DNA of 64,000 nt. Origin: Petrimonas sp. IBARAKI (GTDB lineage: Bacteria; Bacteroidota; Bacteroidia; Bacteroidales; Dysgonomonadaceae). Positions 8,291-17,609 of the stretch are shown piece after piece. Numbering within the stretch: position 1 is the first letter of the stretch; each line of letters starts with the position of its first letter. The notes below the pieces were generated by a model. The model ran no database searches. It saw only the letters and a list, made by a program, of their open reading frames with translations, and had not been told where the DNA came from. The position numbers and the translations under genes were made by a program. Location: positions 2,542,001 to 2,606,000 of the forward strand of contig AP018040.2 in the NCBI GenBank assembly GCA_002356435.2, written 5' to 3'.

Positions 8291-8899
8291 ATGAAGAGGA
8301 ATTATGTTGTATACCTGACGGTTTTTTTTCTCCTTGCAAGTGCATGTGAGAAAGAACCGGAGCGTATCGATAACTTCTTCGTAGAGTTTGCCACAGTAGT
8401 AAAACCAGTTGAGCGGATAACGTTTCAACTGGATAACTTCAAGACCCTTATCCCGATTGAATTGAAAGATTATTCGGGCAAAAACGGGCAACGTGTCATT
8501 CTCAACTACACGCCTTTACGCGGCGACACGGTGAAAATCAACAGCGTTAACGATATTTTCACGGGGGTAGTCCAGGAAAGCAACGCCGTGACCAACCTCA
8601 TCAAAGACCCTGTAAAAGTGCAAAGCGTTTGGGTGGGCGGAAACTACCTGAATCTGATCCTCGAAATAGAATACTTCGACAAAACTCACGTTATCGGATT
8701 GTTTCGCGATACGCAATCTTCCACTATCGATCTGCACTTCAGCCATTCAAAAGAAAACGATCCACCTGGATACACCCAGAAACTTTATGCTTCTTTCTCA
8801 CTTTCCGCCATTAAATCCCCCAACGGTTCCCCCACCCCTTTCCGGTTTCATATCCAAACGCACACCGGCGTACGCGTATTCGAACTAAAAGTAAAATGA
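8291..8899 (+). CDS. NigD-like lipoprotein
   Basis: The 202-residue product begins with a lipoprotein signal peptide ending L-A-S-A-C (Cys19), so it is exported and lipidated. The rest is beta-rich with a central G-Q-R-V-I-L-N-Y-T-P-L segment and a W-V-G-G-N-Y-L-N-L-I-L-E-I block that resemble the NigD-like family of Bacteroidetes. The family was named after a gene of a bacteriocin locus, and its biochemical role is unknown. The gene follows the acyltransferase by 28 bp and may be the last gene of that operon. A 428-bp gap with no gene follows, marking the border to the PUL. Confidence 0.7.
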   Translation: MKRNYVVYLTVFFLLASACEKEPERIDNFFVEFATVVKPVERITFQLDNFKTLIPIELKDYSGKNGQRVILNYTPLRGDTVKINSVNDIFTGVVQESNAVTNLIKDPVKVQSVWVGGNYLNLILEIEYFDKTHVIGLFRDTQSSTIDLHFSHSKENDPPGYTQKLYASFSLSAIKSPNGSPTPFRFHIQTHTGVRVFELKVK

Positions 8900-9327
8900 T
8901 CCACCCCTCTATTTTTAACACATATTTACAGCAATAAACCTTGGATCCGGCCAGCAAAAACATTCAATTACTATATCATTTTTCACAGTTTTCATATTTT
9001 TAATAAGGAATTATTGTATCCCCCTACAGATTTCCGGGCAAATTTATCCTATTGCAAAAAACTTCCAATTGTAGTTTTGTATTTCTAACTTTTTTTAATT
9101 GCCTTTCGGGTTATAAAGAAGGGCAATATCGCATCTCGCTACATCATTAACATAAAAGTTCGAAAGATAAAATATCAAAAAAGACAGCTTATGTGTCATT
9201 TTAGTCAGTTTTCCAGTTGGAGGATATTTTATTTTTGTGACTTTCAAATCCGGCATTTATGAAATTCGGATAGTTATTATACTAATATCCTGTAAAAGAA
9301 AAGTTACTCATCCAAAACTCTTGCAAC
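8900..9327 (+). other. Intergenic control region at the left edge of the PUL
   Basis: I see no gene in this AT-rich stretch. It holds a possible promoter (TTG 9052-9054, TAGTTTTG 9072-9079), a hairpin ATTGCCTTTC/GAAGGGCAAT (9098-9107 with 9118-9127, one G-U pair, 10-nt loop), and a second promoter with a motif shared with the susC promoter (listed separately). Confidence 0.5.
9172..9237 (+). promoter_or_regulatory. Bipartite operator plus promoter, copy 1
   Basis: ATATCAAAAAAGACAG (9172-9187), 5 bp, GTGTCATTTTA (9193-9203), 26 bp, then the -7 box TATTTTTG (9230-9237). The inner arms AAAAAGACA and TGTCATTTT form an imperfect dyad. The same parts at the same spacing occur at 12651-12716 before susC, so a common activator or repressor is likely. 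Confidence 0.7.
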
Positions 9328-12300
9328 ATGAAAATAAATAACAAAGCAGCAATCACAAACCCAAGTAAACAGATGCTGTTCGATTCAAAATTCATAATTA
9401 TCCTCATTACTTTTTTCTTGATCAATGGTTGCAAAACCGAAAGAGATATTTACAAGACAACGTTTAAAACTTCATACTCTGAGTTATTGGATGATTTTAA
9501 GTCTCCACCTAACGATGCAAAAATAAGGGCTTATTGGTGGTGGCTCAACAGCAATGTGACGAAAGATTGTATAACCAAAGACCTGGAAGCCATGAAGAAT
9601 AATGGCTACGGCGGAGCAATGATCTTCGATGCCGGGTCTTCTGCTTATGATGTGGCACACAAAACAGAAGCGGGGCCGGCGTTTCTAAGCAAAGAATGGC
9701 TCGAACTTTTTGAGCACGCCGTCAGTGAGGCAGACCGGCTTGAATTGGAACTATCGATAAATGTCCAAAGCGGATGGAATCCGGGCGGGCCTTCCGTAAC
9801 ACCTGAACTTGCTTTAAAAAAAATAACCTGGAGCGAAATGACGATAAATGGCCCGGAAGCTGTTAACAGGGAATTGCCTCTCCCTCCCGGAGAAAATATC
9901 CTTGAGGATGTAAAAATTATTGCCGTAAAGCAATCAGGTGATACCGTTCCGCAATCCGACAGAATCAAAAACATAAAACTCAAAACTTTGGAACAGAGAC
10001 TCGGCTCTGCCGGCATTTATCCCCTACATCTGCTGAGAGAGGACTTTGAGGGAAAAGGAAATCCGATAAATAAGAGTGATATAATAGATATTACGGAATA
10101 CTTTGATGGAGAAAACCTTAAATGGAATGCACCTGACGGAACATGGTCTGTTCTTCGTTTTGTAATGATAAATACCGGCAAAGGAGTATCTACTGCCAGT
10201 GACGGATGGGAAGGATTGGCAATGGACCACCTGAATAAGGAGGCTTTGTTGAAATACAATCAAGATGTTATATCCAAGCTGATTCAGACTGCAGGAAAAG
10301 CGGGAAACTCATTAAAATTCATCCATACTGATAGCTGGGAAATGGGTGTTGCAAATTGGACAGATCACTTTATGCAAACATTTGAAAAAAGAAACGGCTA
10401 TGACATGACTCCCTTTCTACCTGTTCTTACGGACCGCATTGTAATTAACCGGGAGGTTTCAAGCAGGTTTCTCCACGATTTTCGTCGCACCGTTGCAGAT
10501 CTGGTGGCTGAGGAATTTTATCAAACATTCAGAGATATTGCCCACTCGAACAAACTGGGAACTCACCCCGAGTCAGGAGGCCCACATGCAGCTCCGATTG
10601 ATGCGGTTCAAACCATGAAGTTTAATGATGTGCCTATGGGTGAATTTTGGATACGGTCTCAGACTTTTTTTACTAAAGAAGACCAACGTCTTTCCGTAAA
10701 ACAAAGTGCGAGCGTTGCTCACATTTATGGAAAACGGTTTGTTGCTGCTGAAGGTCCCACAAGCATTGGCCCACATTGGGAACGTCCTCCTAAAGATTGC
10801 AAGAATGATATCGACAGGATCTTTTGTTCGGGTGTTAACAGGATTGTATGGCATACATATACTGCTTCTCCTGATGAATATGGCGAACCCGGGAACGAGT
10901 ACTTTGCAGGCACTCATCTGAATCGTCACGCTACATGGTGGAAAGAGTCAAAATCATTTGTTGAATACATGAACCGGGTATCATCTGTATTGTCGAAAGG
11001 CTTATTCAGAGCCGATGCCCTGTATTATTATGGAGATGATGCGCCAAATTTTATATTTCTAAAAGAAGAGGTTAATGATCTGGGGAAAGGCTACGATTGG
11101 GATAAATGCAGCTTTGACGTGTTGATGAATGATGTAAAAATAAAAGACGGGATGATTTTTCTTCCCGATGGGATGAACTATAAAATATTAGTACTCCCCA
11201 ATGCCACATCAATCAAGGCTGAACTGTTAGTAAAACTTCAGGAACTTGTGGAAGACGGGATGATTCTGGTAGGGCCAAAACCCGGGAAAGCCACCGGTTT
11301 AAAGAACTATCCCATGTCTGATAAAACGGTAAAACTCCTTGCTGACAAGATGTGGGGAGATATTGACGGAAAAGAAATTGTTGTCAACAATTTCGGTAAA
11401 GGGAAGGTATTCTGGGGAATTTCGCCGGAAAAAGTGCTTCAATTACAGAACATACCTCCGGACTTTGGGTATGAGAGCGTGTATCCCGACACTCATCTGG
11501 ACTATATTCACCGGTATACACCCTTTGAGGACATTTATTTCATAGCGAATCGTCTATCACGGCACGGGATAGATCATAATGAATATCATTATTTTACAGA
11601 TCTGCCTGATCGATACGAAGAAACCGTCTGTAAATTCAGGGTCAGCGGTAAAGTGCCTGAGTTATGGGATCCCATAACAGGCAACGTTCAGGAAATTCCC
11701 GTTTATTACGAAAAGAACGGATATACACATGTGCCTTTGCATTTTACCCCTGAAGGCTCCAAAATTATTGTTTTCAGAAAAAAGAAACAAGACAGACACA
11801 TTACAAAAATAGAAAGAAATGGAATAGAAATTTTTCCTGAATTGAGCCTGTCTGCTTCCACCTCCCCAAACTTTAAATTTCAGCAGGAACATAAAAAAAT
11901 TTCCGGCCAGGTTCTGCACCCGGGAACGTATACACTTTCCTGGTCTGACAATGAGACGTCCTCTTTTACTGAAAAGAGCTCGTACGTAGAAAAAATTCTT
12001 GATAACCCGTGGGAATTGAGTTTTAACAGAGAATGGGCCCCCAAACAAAAGATTGTTATGGACAGCCTGATGTTCTGGAGTGATTTACCCGATGAACTCA
12101 GTAAATACTATTCCGGTTCGGCAGAATATTCAAGTACTTTTAACCTGAATGAAGACAACATTAAAGGGAAAAGCATATGTCTCGATTTGGGGAATGTTCA
12201 AGATATTGCCTCTGTAAGTATAAACGAAAAAAATGCGGGTGTTTGCTGGATTGCCCCTTTTACCGTTGACATAACACCCTATATTAAGGAGGGGAACAAT

Positions 12301-12495
12301 AAAATTGTGATTACTGTAACAAATTCATGGGTAAACAGATTGATCGGAGACAGTTATCTCTCAAAAGAAGAACGCTTTACCCAAACTAACATCCAAAAAT
12401 TTGAACGAGACAACAAAGAGACCTTTTTCAGAAAGTCTGGCCTGGGAGGAACTGTGAAGTTAATTTTAACTAAAAATATAGCATTAACTAAATAA
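9328..12495 (+). CDS. GH106-like alpha-L-rhamnosidase, lipoprotein
   Basis: The 1055-residue protein resembles GH106 enzymes, which release alpha-L-rhamnose by inversion. A lipoprotein signal ends L-I-N-G-C (Cys35; Cys20 if the ATG at 9373 is used), so surface or periplasmic anchoring is expected. The catalytic barrel opens with R-A-Y-W-W-W-L-N-S-N, followed by S-G-W-N-P-G-G, H-T-D-S-W-E-M-G, S-G-G-P-H-A-A-P and A-A-E-G-P-T-S, whose Glu matches the carboxylates conserved in all GH106-like copies here. The C-terminus (about 920-1040) is a beta-sandwich with Y-Y-S-G-S-A-E-Y and N-S-W-V-N-R-L-I-G-D. It has its own promoter and is separated from susC by 346 bp. Confidence 0.83.
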   Translation: MKINNKAAITNPSKQMLFDSKFIIILITFFLINGCKTERDIYKTTFKTSYSELLDDFKSPPNDAKIRAYWWWLNSNVTKDCITKDLEAMKNNGYGGAMIFDAGSSAYDVAHKTEAGPAFLSKEWLELFEHAVSEADRLELELSINVQSGWNPGGPSVTPELALKKITWSEMTINGPEAVNRELPLPPGENILEDVKIIAVKQSGDTVPQSDRIKNIKLKTLEQRLGSAGIYPLHLLREDFEGKGNPINKSDIIDITEYFDGENLKWNAPDGTWSVLRFVMINTGKGVSTASDGWEGLAMDHLNKEALLKYNQDVISKLIQTAGKAGNSLKFIHTDSWEMGVANWTDHFMQTFEKRNGYDMTPFLPVLTDRIVINREVSSRFLHDFRRTVADLVAEEFYQTFRDIAHSNKLGTHPESGGPHAAPIDAVQTMKFNDVPMGEFWIRSQTFFTKEDQRLSVKQSASVAHIYGKRFVAAEGPTSIGPHWERPPKDCKNDIDRIFCSGVNRIVWHTYTASPDEYGEPGNEYFAGTHLNRHATWWKESKSFVEYMNRVSSVLSKGLFRADALYYYGDDAPNFIFLKEEVNDLGKGYDWDKCSFDVLMNDVKIKDGMIFLPDGMNYKILVLPNATSIKAELLVKLQELVEDGMILVGPKPGKATGLKNYPMSDKTVKLLADKMWGDIDGKEIVVNNFGKGKVFWGISPEKVLQLQNIPPDFGYESVYPDTHLDYIHRYTPFEDIYFIANRLSRHGIDHNEYHYFTDLPDRYEETVCKFRVSGKVPELWDPITGNVQEIPVYYEKNGYTHVPLHFTPEGSKIIVFRKKKQDRHITKIERNGIEIFPELSLSASTSPNFKFQQEHKKISGQVLHPGTYTLSWSDNETSSFTEKSSYVEKILDNPWELSFNREWAPKQKIVMDSLMFWSDLPDELSKYYSGSAEYSSTFNLNEDNIKGKSICLDLGNVQDIASVSINEKNAGVCWIAPFTVDITPYIKEGNNKIVITVTNSWVNRLIGDSYLSKEERFTQTNIQKFERDNKETFFRKSGLGGTVKLILTKNIALTK

Positions 12496-12841
12496 ACTTA
12501 AGGTGTTTTGTGAAATATTTACAGAACCTATAAATAAAAAAAACAATTAACCTGCTGAGAGAAAAAACGCATTATATAATTAATCGACAACACCTTACAC
12601 TCAATAATATTGAAATAAACAAGAATTTTGTCACATTAAATTCAAAATTTATATCAAAAAAGACAGTACAAGTGTCATTTTAATTAGGTTTCCCCCGATC
12701 ACATCCATTATTTTTGCGGATCTAAATTTGTAAAAATTTATAAAAAATCTAATGTGCGATAAACGGCAATTCCATTTAATTGAAATACTCTAATTTGAAA
12801 TTTAATTTAATCATGAACAATTTAAATTTAATAAACAACGG
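12496..12841 (+). other. Intergenic control region before the first susC
   Basis: No gene is seen. The stretch holds the second copy of the bipartite operator and promoter, and a distant 9-bp inverted pair TAAGGTGTT (12499-12507) / AACACCTTA (12589-12597). The expected leader after the -7 box is about 120 nt and strongly AT-rich. Confidence 0.5.
12651..12716 (+). promoter_or_regulatory. Bipartite operator plus promoter, copy 2
   Basis: ATATCAAAAAAGACAG (12651-12666), 5 bp, GTGTCATTTTA (12672-12682), 26 bp, TATTTTTG (12709-12716). Every spacing equals that of copy 1 at 9172-9237, whereas the bases between them differ. TTTCC is also shared in the -33 area. Confidence 0.72.
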
Positions 12842-15800
12842 ATGAAAAAGAAGAATTTTGCAATTTTATTTAGACGGACGATGGCAGTAACCATCATGTG
12901 TATGTTGTCCTCTTTTTTAATCTTTTCCCAGAATATTACGGTAAAGGGAAAAGTGATCGACGTAAACAAAGAGTCTTTGATAGGCGTAACTATTCAAGTA
13001 CAAAACACATCAGTTGGAACAATAACTGATATTGACGGTAACTATATATTACCCAACGTACCGTCTAATGCTAAACTGGAAGTGTCCTATGTGGGGATGA
13101 AATCACAAATTATCGAGGTTGGAGGAAGAACATCGATAGACGTTATTTTAGAAACAGATACCGAACTGCTTGACGAAGTGGTTGTTGTTGCCTACGGTAC
13201 ACAAAAGGCACGTTCAGTGACTGGCGCCATGAGCAGAATAAATACTGACGAATTGGTTGACATGCCTGTTTCCAATATTACTCAAAAAATGCAAGGTAAA
13301 TTTGCAGGTGTTCAAATTCTGAACAACTCCGGAGAACCCAACGGAAACCTGTCCATCAGGGTCAGGGGACAAGCTTCGATTAATGCAGGTAATAACCCGC
13401 TAGTTGTAATAGATGGATTCCCCAGCAGTTCAGGATTAGAAACACTGTCTCCCGATGAAATTGAATCTATTTCAATTTTGAAAGATGCCGCTTCAACCAC
13501 ATTGTATGGCTCACGCGCAGCGAATGGCGTCATCCTTGTCACTACAAAGCAGGGAAGATCCGGAAAAACGGAAATCACGTTTAATGCAAATTACGGGATT
13601 CAGGATGTGTCCAGCAGAGGAATGCCTGATGTAATGAACGCCCGCGAGTTCGCCCAATTCAAAAAGGAGTATTATGAAGATGCACAAAAATACGAAGGAA
13701 AAACAACTCCTGTACCTGAACAATATGCAAATCCTGCTTCGGTATCGGAAGGCACCGACTGGTATAAAGTGTTATTGAGAACAGCAAATTCCCAAAACTA
13801 CAATTTGGGTTTACAAACCGGCACGGATGTGGTTAAATCGTCTGTGAATTTGAATTACAACAGCACTGAAGGAACTATCATAAACTCTTATGCAAACAGG
13901 TTCTCTGTTCGTTCAAACAATGAATTTAAAGCGTCTGACCGCATTATTTTCGGGATGAATTTATCTGCATCTTACATCGATCGCCAGGTGCAGGACGGAA
14001 TCGGTATTGACAGGCAAATCATTGGATCTGCTTTCTTAATGGATCCGGCGTTGAAATACAAGAACGAAGATGGTACCTATCCCATTTCCTACTCTCCTCC
14101 GGGAATGTTTGGTAACGCGAATTATTACTTAGTTCTCAGAGACAGGCAGAACCCCGCCAAAACTATTCGCGGAACAGTAAACACTTACGCGCAGGTTGAA
14201 CTGGCAGAAGGGCTGAAATACCGTATCAGTGCAAACGCCGATATGGGTAACTTCAGGCAGGAAAGATGGGTACCGTCATACGTAAGTGGTGGTATGTTTT
14301 CTGCGCCCCCCAATCCGGCATATGGCTCGTACAACACTTTCAACTACGAAAACTGGCTGGTTGAAAATACATTAACCTATCAAAAAACATTTAACGAAGT
14401 TCACGATTTCGACGTTCTCTTAGGTTATTCAGCTCAAAAATCCAAAGATATCTCCTCCACTATAAATGCATCCAACTATCCCAGCGACGAAATTGGTTTT
14501 TTCAATGCTGCACAAACAAAAGTTGGAAGCGGCGGAAAATCTGCATGGAGCATGTTGTCGTGGCTGTCGAGGTTCAACTACGAGTACATGAACCGCTACA
14601 TCCTCTCCTTCTCTTACAGACGGGATGGAAGTTCTCGTTTTGGAGCAAACGCCAGATGGGCCAACTTTCCCTCATTTTCTGTGGGTTGGGTGGCCAGCGA
14701 AGAAGGCTTCTTAAAAGATGTCAACAACTTGAGTTTTCTAAAATTGCGGGCCAGCTGGGGTAAAGTTGGTAACAACAATATCGGTAATTATACATCCATC
14801 GCCTCTGTAAACAACAATAACTATGTGCTAGACGGAACAATTGTTCCCGGCCGTCAGTTAGGAAATATCGGAAACAACAACCTTACCTGGGAAACTACTG
14901 AATCGTGGAACATTGGTGCTGATGTAAGTCTATACAAAGACCGCGTTTTCTTTATGTATGATTATTACAATAAAGTAACCAACGGATTACTTTACCAGAT
15001 AGATATCCCTTATTCTTCAGGATTCTCCAACATACAATCCAACATTGGTGAATTCCGTTTCTGGGGGCATGAATTTACCTTGCAGACAAAAAATTTAACC
15101 GGCGCTTTTAAATGGTCGACTGACTTCAACATCACTTTCGACAGAAACAAAGCAGTTAAACTGGGAACAAACGATACTCCGATAGGTGGTTACAACAACC
15201 AGGTTGACTATAACAGAACAGCTGTTGGGAAACCGTTGGGTATGTTCTATGGATATGTATATGACGGCGTTTACATGACTCAGGAAGAGTATGATTCACA
15301 GCCCAAGCATGCCTCATCAACCGTTGGAACAGTTCGTATGAAAGACATCAACGGTGATAAAAAGATTGACTCGGCAGATAAAACATTTATTGGTAATCCG
15401 AATCCGGACTTCCTGTATGGGTTAACCAACTCTTTCAGCTGGAATAACTTCGATGCAAGTGTGGTTATTTCTGGATCTGTAGGTAACGATATTATGGATG
15501 CAACTTACGAATGGACTGAAAACATTGACGCAGTATTTAACGTAAGAAAAGAAGTGGCAGAGAGATGGAGATCCGTAGAAAATCCAGGGAAAGGAAATAT
15601 CCCCAGAACGCTTACGGGATCAACGGAACTGTTCCGTTATACCAACTCGAGATGGGTTTTTGATGGTTCCTACCTTATGGTTAAAAATCTAACATTGGGT
15701 TATAAAGTGCCGCTGAAGTCAAATCCATTCATCAAATCCCTGCGTTTTTACCTGACGGCTCAAAACCTGCTTACTCTGACTAAATATCCGGGCATGAATC

Positions 15801-15907
15801 CCGAAGTTAGCCGCAGCGGTACAGGCGGCCTTTCTTTCTACGGAGTGGATCATACGTCATATCCTGTGTCAAGGATTTACACAGCCGGGATCAATGTATC
15901 TTTTTAA
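12842..15907 (+). CDS. SusC-family TonB-dependent outer-membrane transporter (first pair)
   Basis: This 1021-residue protein is the outer-membrane barrel that imports oligosaccharides with its SusD partner. A signal peptide (about 1-30, ending in F-S-Q) is followed by a carboxypeptidase-D-like regulatory domain (V-K-G-K-V-I-D...S-Y-V-G-M-K). The TonB box L-D-E-V-V-V-V-A-Y-G comes next, near residue 118. The plug domain contains I-R-V-R-G-Q-A-S-I-N-A-G-N-N-P-L-V-V-I-D-G-F-P, and a long beta-barrel ends in I-N-V-S-F, the aromatic outer-membrane terminus. susD follows after 27 bp. Length is normal. Ligand is not readable; the neighbourhood points to a rhamnose-containing glycan. Confidence 0.95.
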   Translation: MKKKNFAILFRRTMAVTIMCMLSSFLIFSQNITVKGKVIDVNKESLIGVTIQVQNTSVGTITDIDGNYILPNVPSNAKLEVSYVGMKSQIIEVGGRTSIDVILETDTELLDEVVVVAYGTQKARSVTGAMSRINTDELVDMPVSNITQKMQGKFAGVQILNNSGEPNGNLSIRVRGQASINAGNNPLVVIDGFPSSSGLETLSPDEIESISILKDAASTTLYGSRAANGVILVTTKQGRSGKTEITFNANYGIQDVSSRGMPDVMNAREFAQFKKEYYEDAQKYEGKTTPVPEQYANPASVSEGTDWYKVLLRTANSQNYNLGLQTGTDVVKSSVNLNYNSTEGTIINSYANRFSVRSNNEFKASDRIIFGMNLSASYIDRQVQDGIGIDRQIIGSAFLMDPALKYKNEDGTYPISYSPPGMFGNANYYLVLRDRQNPAKTIRGTVNTYAQVELAEGLKYRISANADMGNFRQERWVPSYVSGGMFSAPPNPAYGSYNTFNYENWLVENTLTYQKTFNEVHDFDVLLGYSAQKSKDISSTINASNYPSDEIGFFNAAQTKVGSGGKSAWSMLSWLSRFNYEYMNRYILSFSYRRDGSSRFGANARWANFPSFSVGWVASEEGFLKDVNNLSFLKLRASWGKVGNNNIGNYTSIASVNNNNYVLDGTIVPGRQLGNIGNNNLTWETTESWNIGADVSLYKDRVFFMYDYYNKVTNGLLYQIDIPYSSGFSNIQSNIGEFRFWGHEFTLQTKNLTGAFKWSTDFNITFDRNKAVKLGTNDTPIGGYNNQVDYNRTAVGKPLGMFYGYVYDGVYMTQEEYDSQPKHASSTVGTVRMKDINGDKKIDSADKTFIGNPNPDFLYGLTNSFSWNNFDASVVISGSVGNDIMDATYEWTENIDAVFNVRKEVAERWRSVENPGKGNIPRTLTGSTELFRYTNSRWVFDGSYLMVKNLTLGYKVPLKSNPFIKSLRFYLTAQNLLTLTKYPGMNPEVSRSGTGGLSFYGVDHTSYPVSRIYTAGINVSF

Positions 15908-15934
15908 TAATAAATTTAAAAAAAACACATAATT

Positions 15935-17500
15935 ATGTCAAAAAGAAACTTATTGATAGTACTTACAGGAATATTTATTTTATCGTCCTGCAGTCAATCA
16001 TTTCTGGATTTATATCCGGAAACCAATGTGACGTCTGCCTCATTTTATAAAACCATGACTCATTTTGATCAGGCATTAAATGCTTCATATACCGGATTCC
16101 GGAATATTGCCAATAACGGTTTGTTTATGGATGAGATGAGGTCGGACAATGCCTTCTATACAATCTATTACGGTGACCGTGGCCCATACAATGCAACTGA
16201 AAAACCGTGCTTGTTTATTGATGATGAGGTATCTGCAAATGCCGGACCGATAAGAGACCGTTGGACGGTTAACTACCAGAACATTGCCAAAGTAAACACC
16301 ATACTCGACAGGGTGGACGCCTCGGAACTGACGGATGCTGAAAAATCTAAAGTTAAAGCAGAAGCTCTTTTTCTACGCGCCTTCTATTATTTCGACCTGG
16401 TTAAATGCTTCGGTGGTGTGCCCCTTAGTTTGCAAGAAGTTACAACTGCCGAGCAGGCTTTTTTACCCAGATCCACTGCGGAAGAATGCTATACTCAAAT
16501 GCTGACCGACCTGAATACGGCGATCGAACTGGGATTACCCGTGCCTGTTGATTTCTCCAAAGACAACAAAGGACGTGCAACCATGGGTGCCGCAAAAATG
16601 TTGCGTGCCTACATCAGTATGACGAAATCAACCCCGGATTACAAGACTGCCGAACAGGATTTGGTAGCCATAACGAACATGAACTACGAGCTGTTGGAAA
16701 ACTACGAAGATGTTTTTGATCCGAGCAATAAAAATCACCAGGAATCCATCCTTGAGGTACAATTTACCGAAGACGGATCAACAAGCCAATACAGTACTTT
16801 CGCATGGAGGCTTGCACCCAAATGCAGCAACCTGGTTGATATGATGGGAATAGGAGGATCAAACTATGCAGGAACCAGCGGCGGCTGGGTAGTGCCAACA
16901 AAAGAGATGGTTGATTCCTACGAAGCAGGTGATGCCAGACTACCGGCATCCATTGTTGTGGTTGAAGGATATTCTGAAGGCGATAATTTCTATTACGAAA
17001 GCATCAAGGAAGCCAAAGGATATCAAAAACCGGACGGCAAAACGTATCACTACATGGTGAAAAAATATTTTCATCCGCCGTACTCATACAGCTTGAGAAG
17101 TACCGAGAACTTCCCCATATACCGGTACGCCGGTGCATTATTACTTTTGTCAGAATGTTTAGTAAAGCAAGGTAAGAACACGGAGGCTTTACCTTATATC
17201 AATCAGGTCAGGACCCGTGCCGGAATTCCCCCATTAAGCAGTTGTACGCTGAAAGATGTATCTGACGAGATGAGGCATGAACTTGCATACGAAAACCACA
17301 GATGGAGTGACTTAAAGCGCACAGGATTAGTGAAAGAGGTTATGACAGCCCATGGACAAAGAATAAAAGAGCTCCATCCCTGGGTTAAGGCTACCAACAA
17401 CGACGGTTGCTATATCATTGACGATTTCAGAATGATATATGCCATTCCAACACGCGAAATAGACATCAACAATCTGCTTGAACAGAATCCGGGTTATTAA
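15935..17500 (+). CDS. SusD-family glycan-binding lipoprotein (first pair)
   Basis: The 521-residue surface lipoprotein caps the SusC barrel and binds the glycan. The lipobox is L-S-S-C followed by S-Q-S-F-L-D-L-Y-P-E, the usual start of SusD proteins. TPR-like helices carry K-A-E-A-L-F-L-R-A-F-Y-Y-F-D-L-V and the G-R-A-T-M-G-A-A-K-M-L motif, and the end shows R-H-E-L-A-Y-E-N-H-R-W-S-D-L-K-R-T-G and a Y-A-I-P-T-R-E-I-D-I-N C-terminal segment ending in N-P-G-Y. A strong hairpin 20 bp after the stop separates it from the GH78 gene. Confidence 0.95.
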   Translation: MSKRNLLIVLTGIFILSSCSQSFLDLYPETNVTSASFYKTMTHFDQALNASYTGFRNIANNGLFMDEMRSDNAFYTIYYGDRGPYNATEKPCLFIDDEVSANAGPIRDRWTVNYQNIAKVNTILDRVDASELTDAEKSKVKAEALFLRAFYYFDLVKCFGGVPLSLQEVTTAEQAFLPRSTAEECYTQMLTDLNTAIELGLPVPVDFSKDNKGRATMGAAKMLRAYISMTKSTPDYKTAEQDLVAITNMNYELLENYEDVFDPSNKNHQESILEVQFTEDGSTSQYSTFAWRLAPKCSNLVDMMGIGGSNYAGTSGGWVVPTKEMVDSYEAGDARLPASIVVVEGYSEGDNFYYESIKEAKGYQKPDGKTYHYMVKKYFHPPYSYSLRSTENFPIYRYAGALLLLSECLVKQGKNTEALPYINQVRTRAGIPPLSSCTLKDVSDEMRHELAYENHRWSDLKRTGLVKEVMTAHGQRIKELHPWVKATNNDGCYIIDDFRMIYAIPTREIDINNLLEQNPGY

Positions 17501-17520
17501 TAAATCCGAAAAATTTTAAG

Positions 17521-17562
17521 GATAGTAAGGGGAAATGTGTTTCTCCTTACTATCTTTGTTTA
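17521..17562 (+). terminator. Hairpin between susD and GH78 (partial terminator/attenuator)
   Basis: GATAGTAAGGGGAAA (17521-17535) pairs with TTTCTCCTTACTATC (17540-17554), one G-U pair, 4-nt loop, followed by TTTGTTTA. The T-run is imperfect, so part of the transcripts may read into the GH78 gene, giving more SusCD than enzyme. Confidence 0.65.
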
Positions 17563-17609
17563 TGGTAAGAAAATTTTCAGTAACAATTACATACCAAACA
17601 CAATACCAA

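Noticed and set aside
7943-8491. 182-codon minus-strand reading frame
   Set aside because: Antisense to the acyltransferase end and NigD-like start; composition not protein-like.
12499-12597. Inverted pair TAAGGTGTT / AACACCTTA 81 bp apart
   Set aside because: Arms are short for such a distance in AT-rich DNA and do not fit the promoter geometry; likely chance.
17535-17609. Longer start for the first GH78 protein
   Set aside because: The upstream ATG lies in the post-susD hairpin, and the longer form puts 25 residues before a perfect lipoprotein signal.
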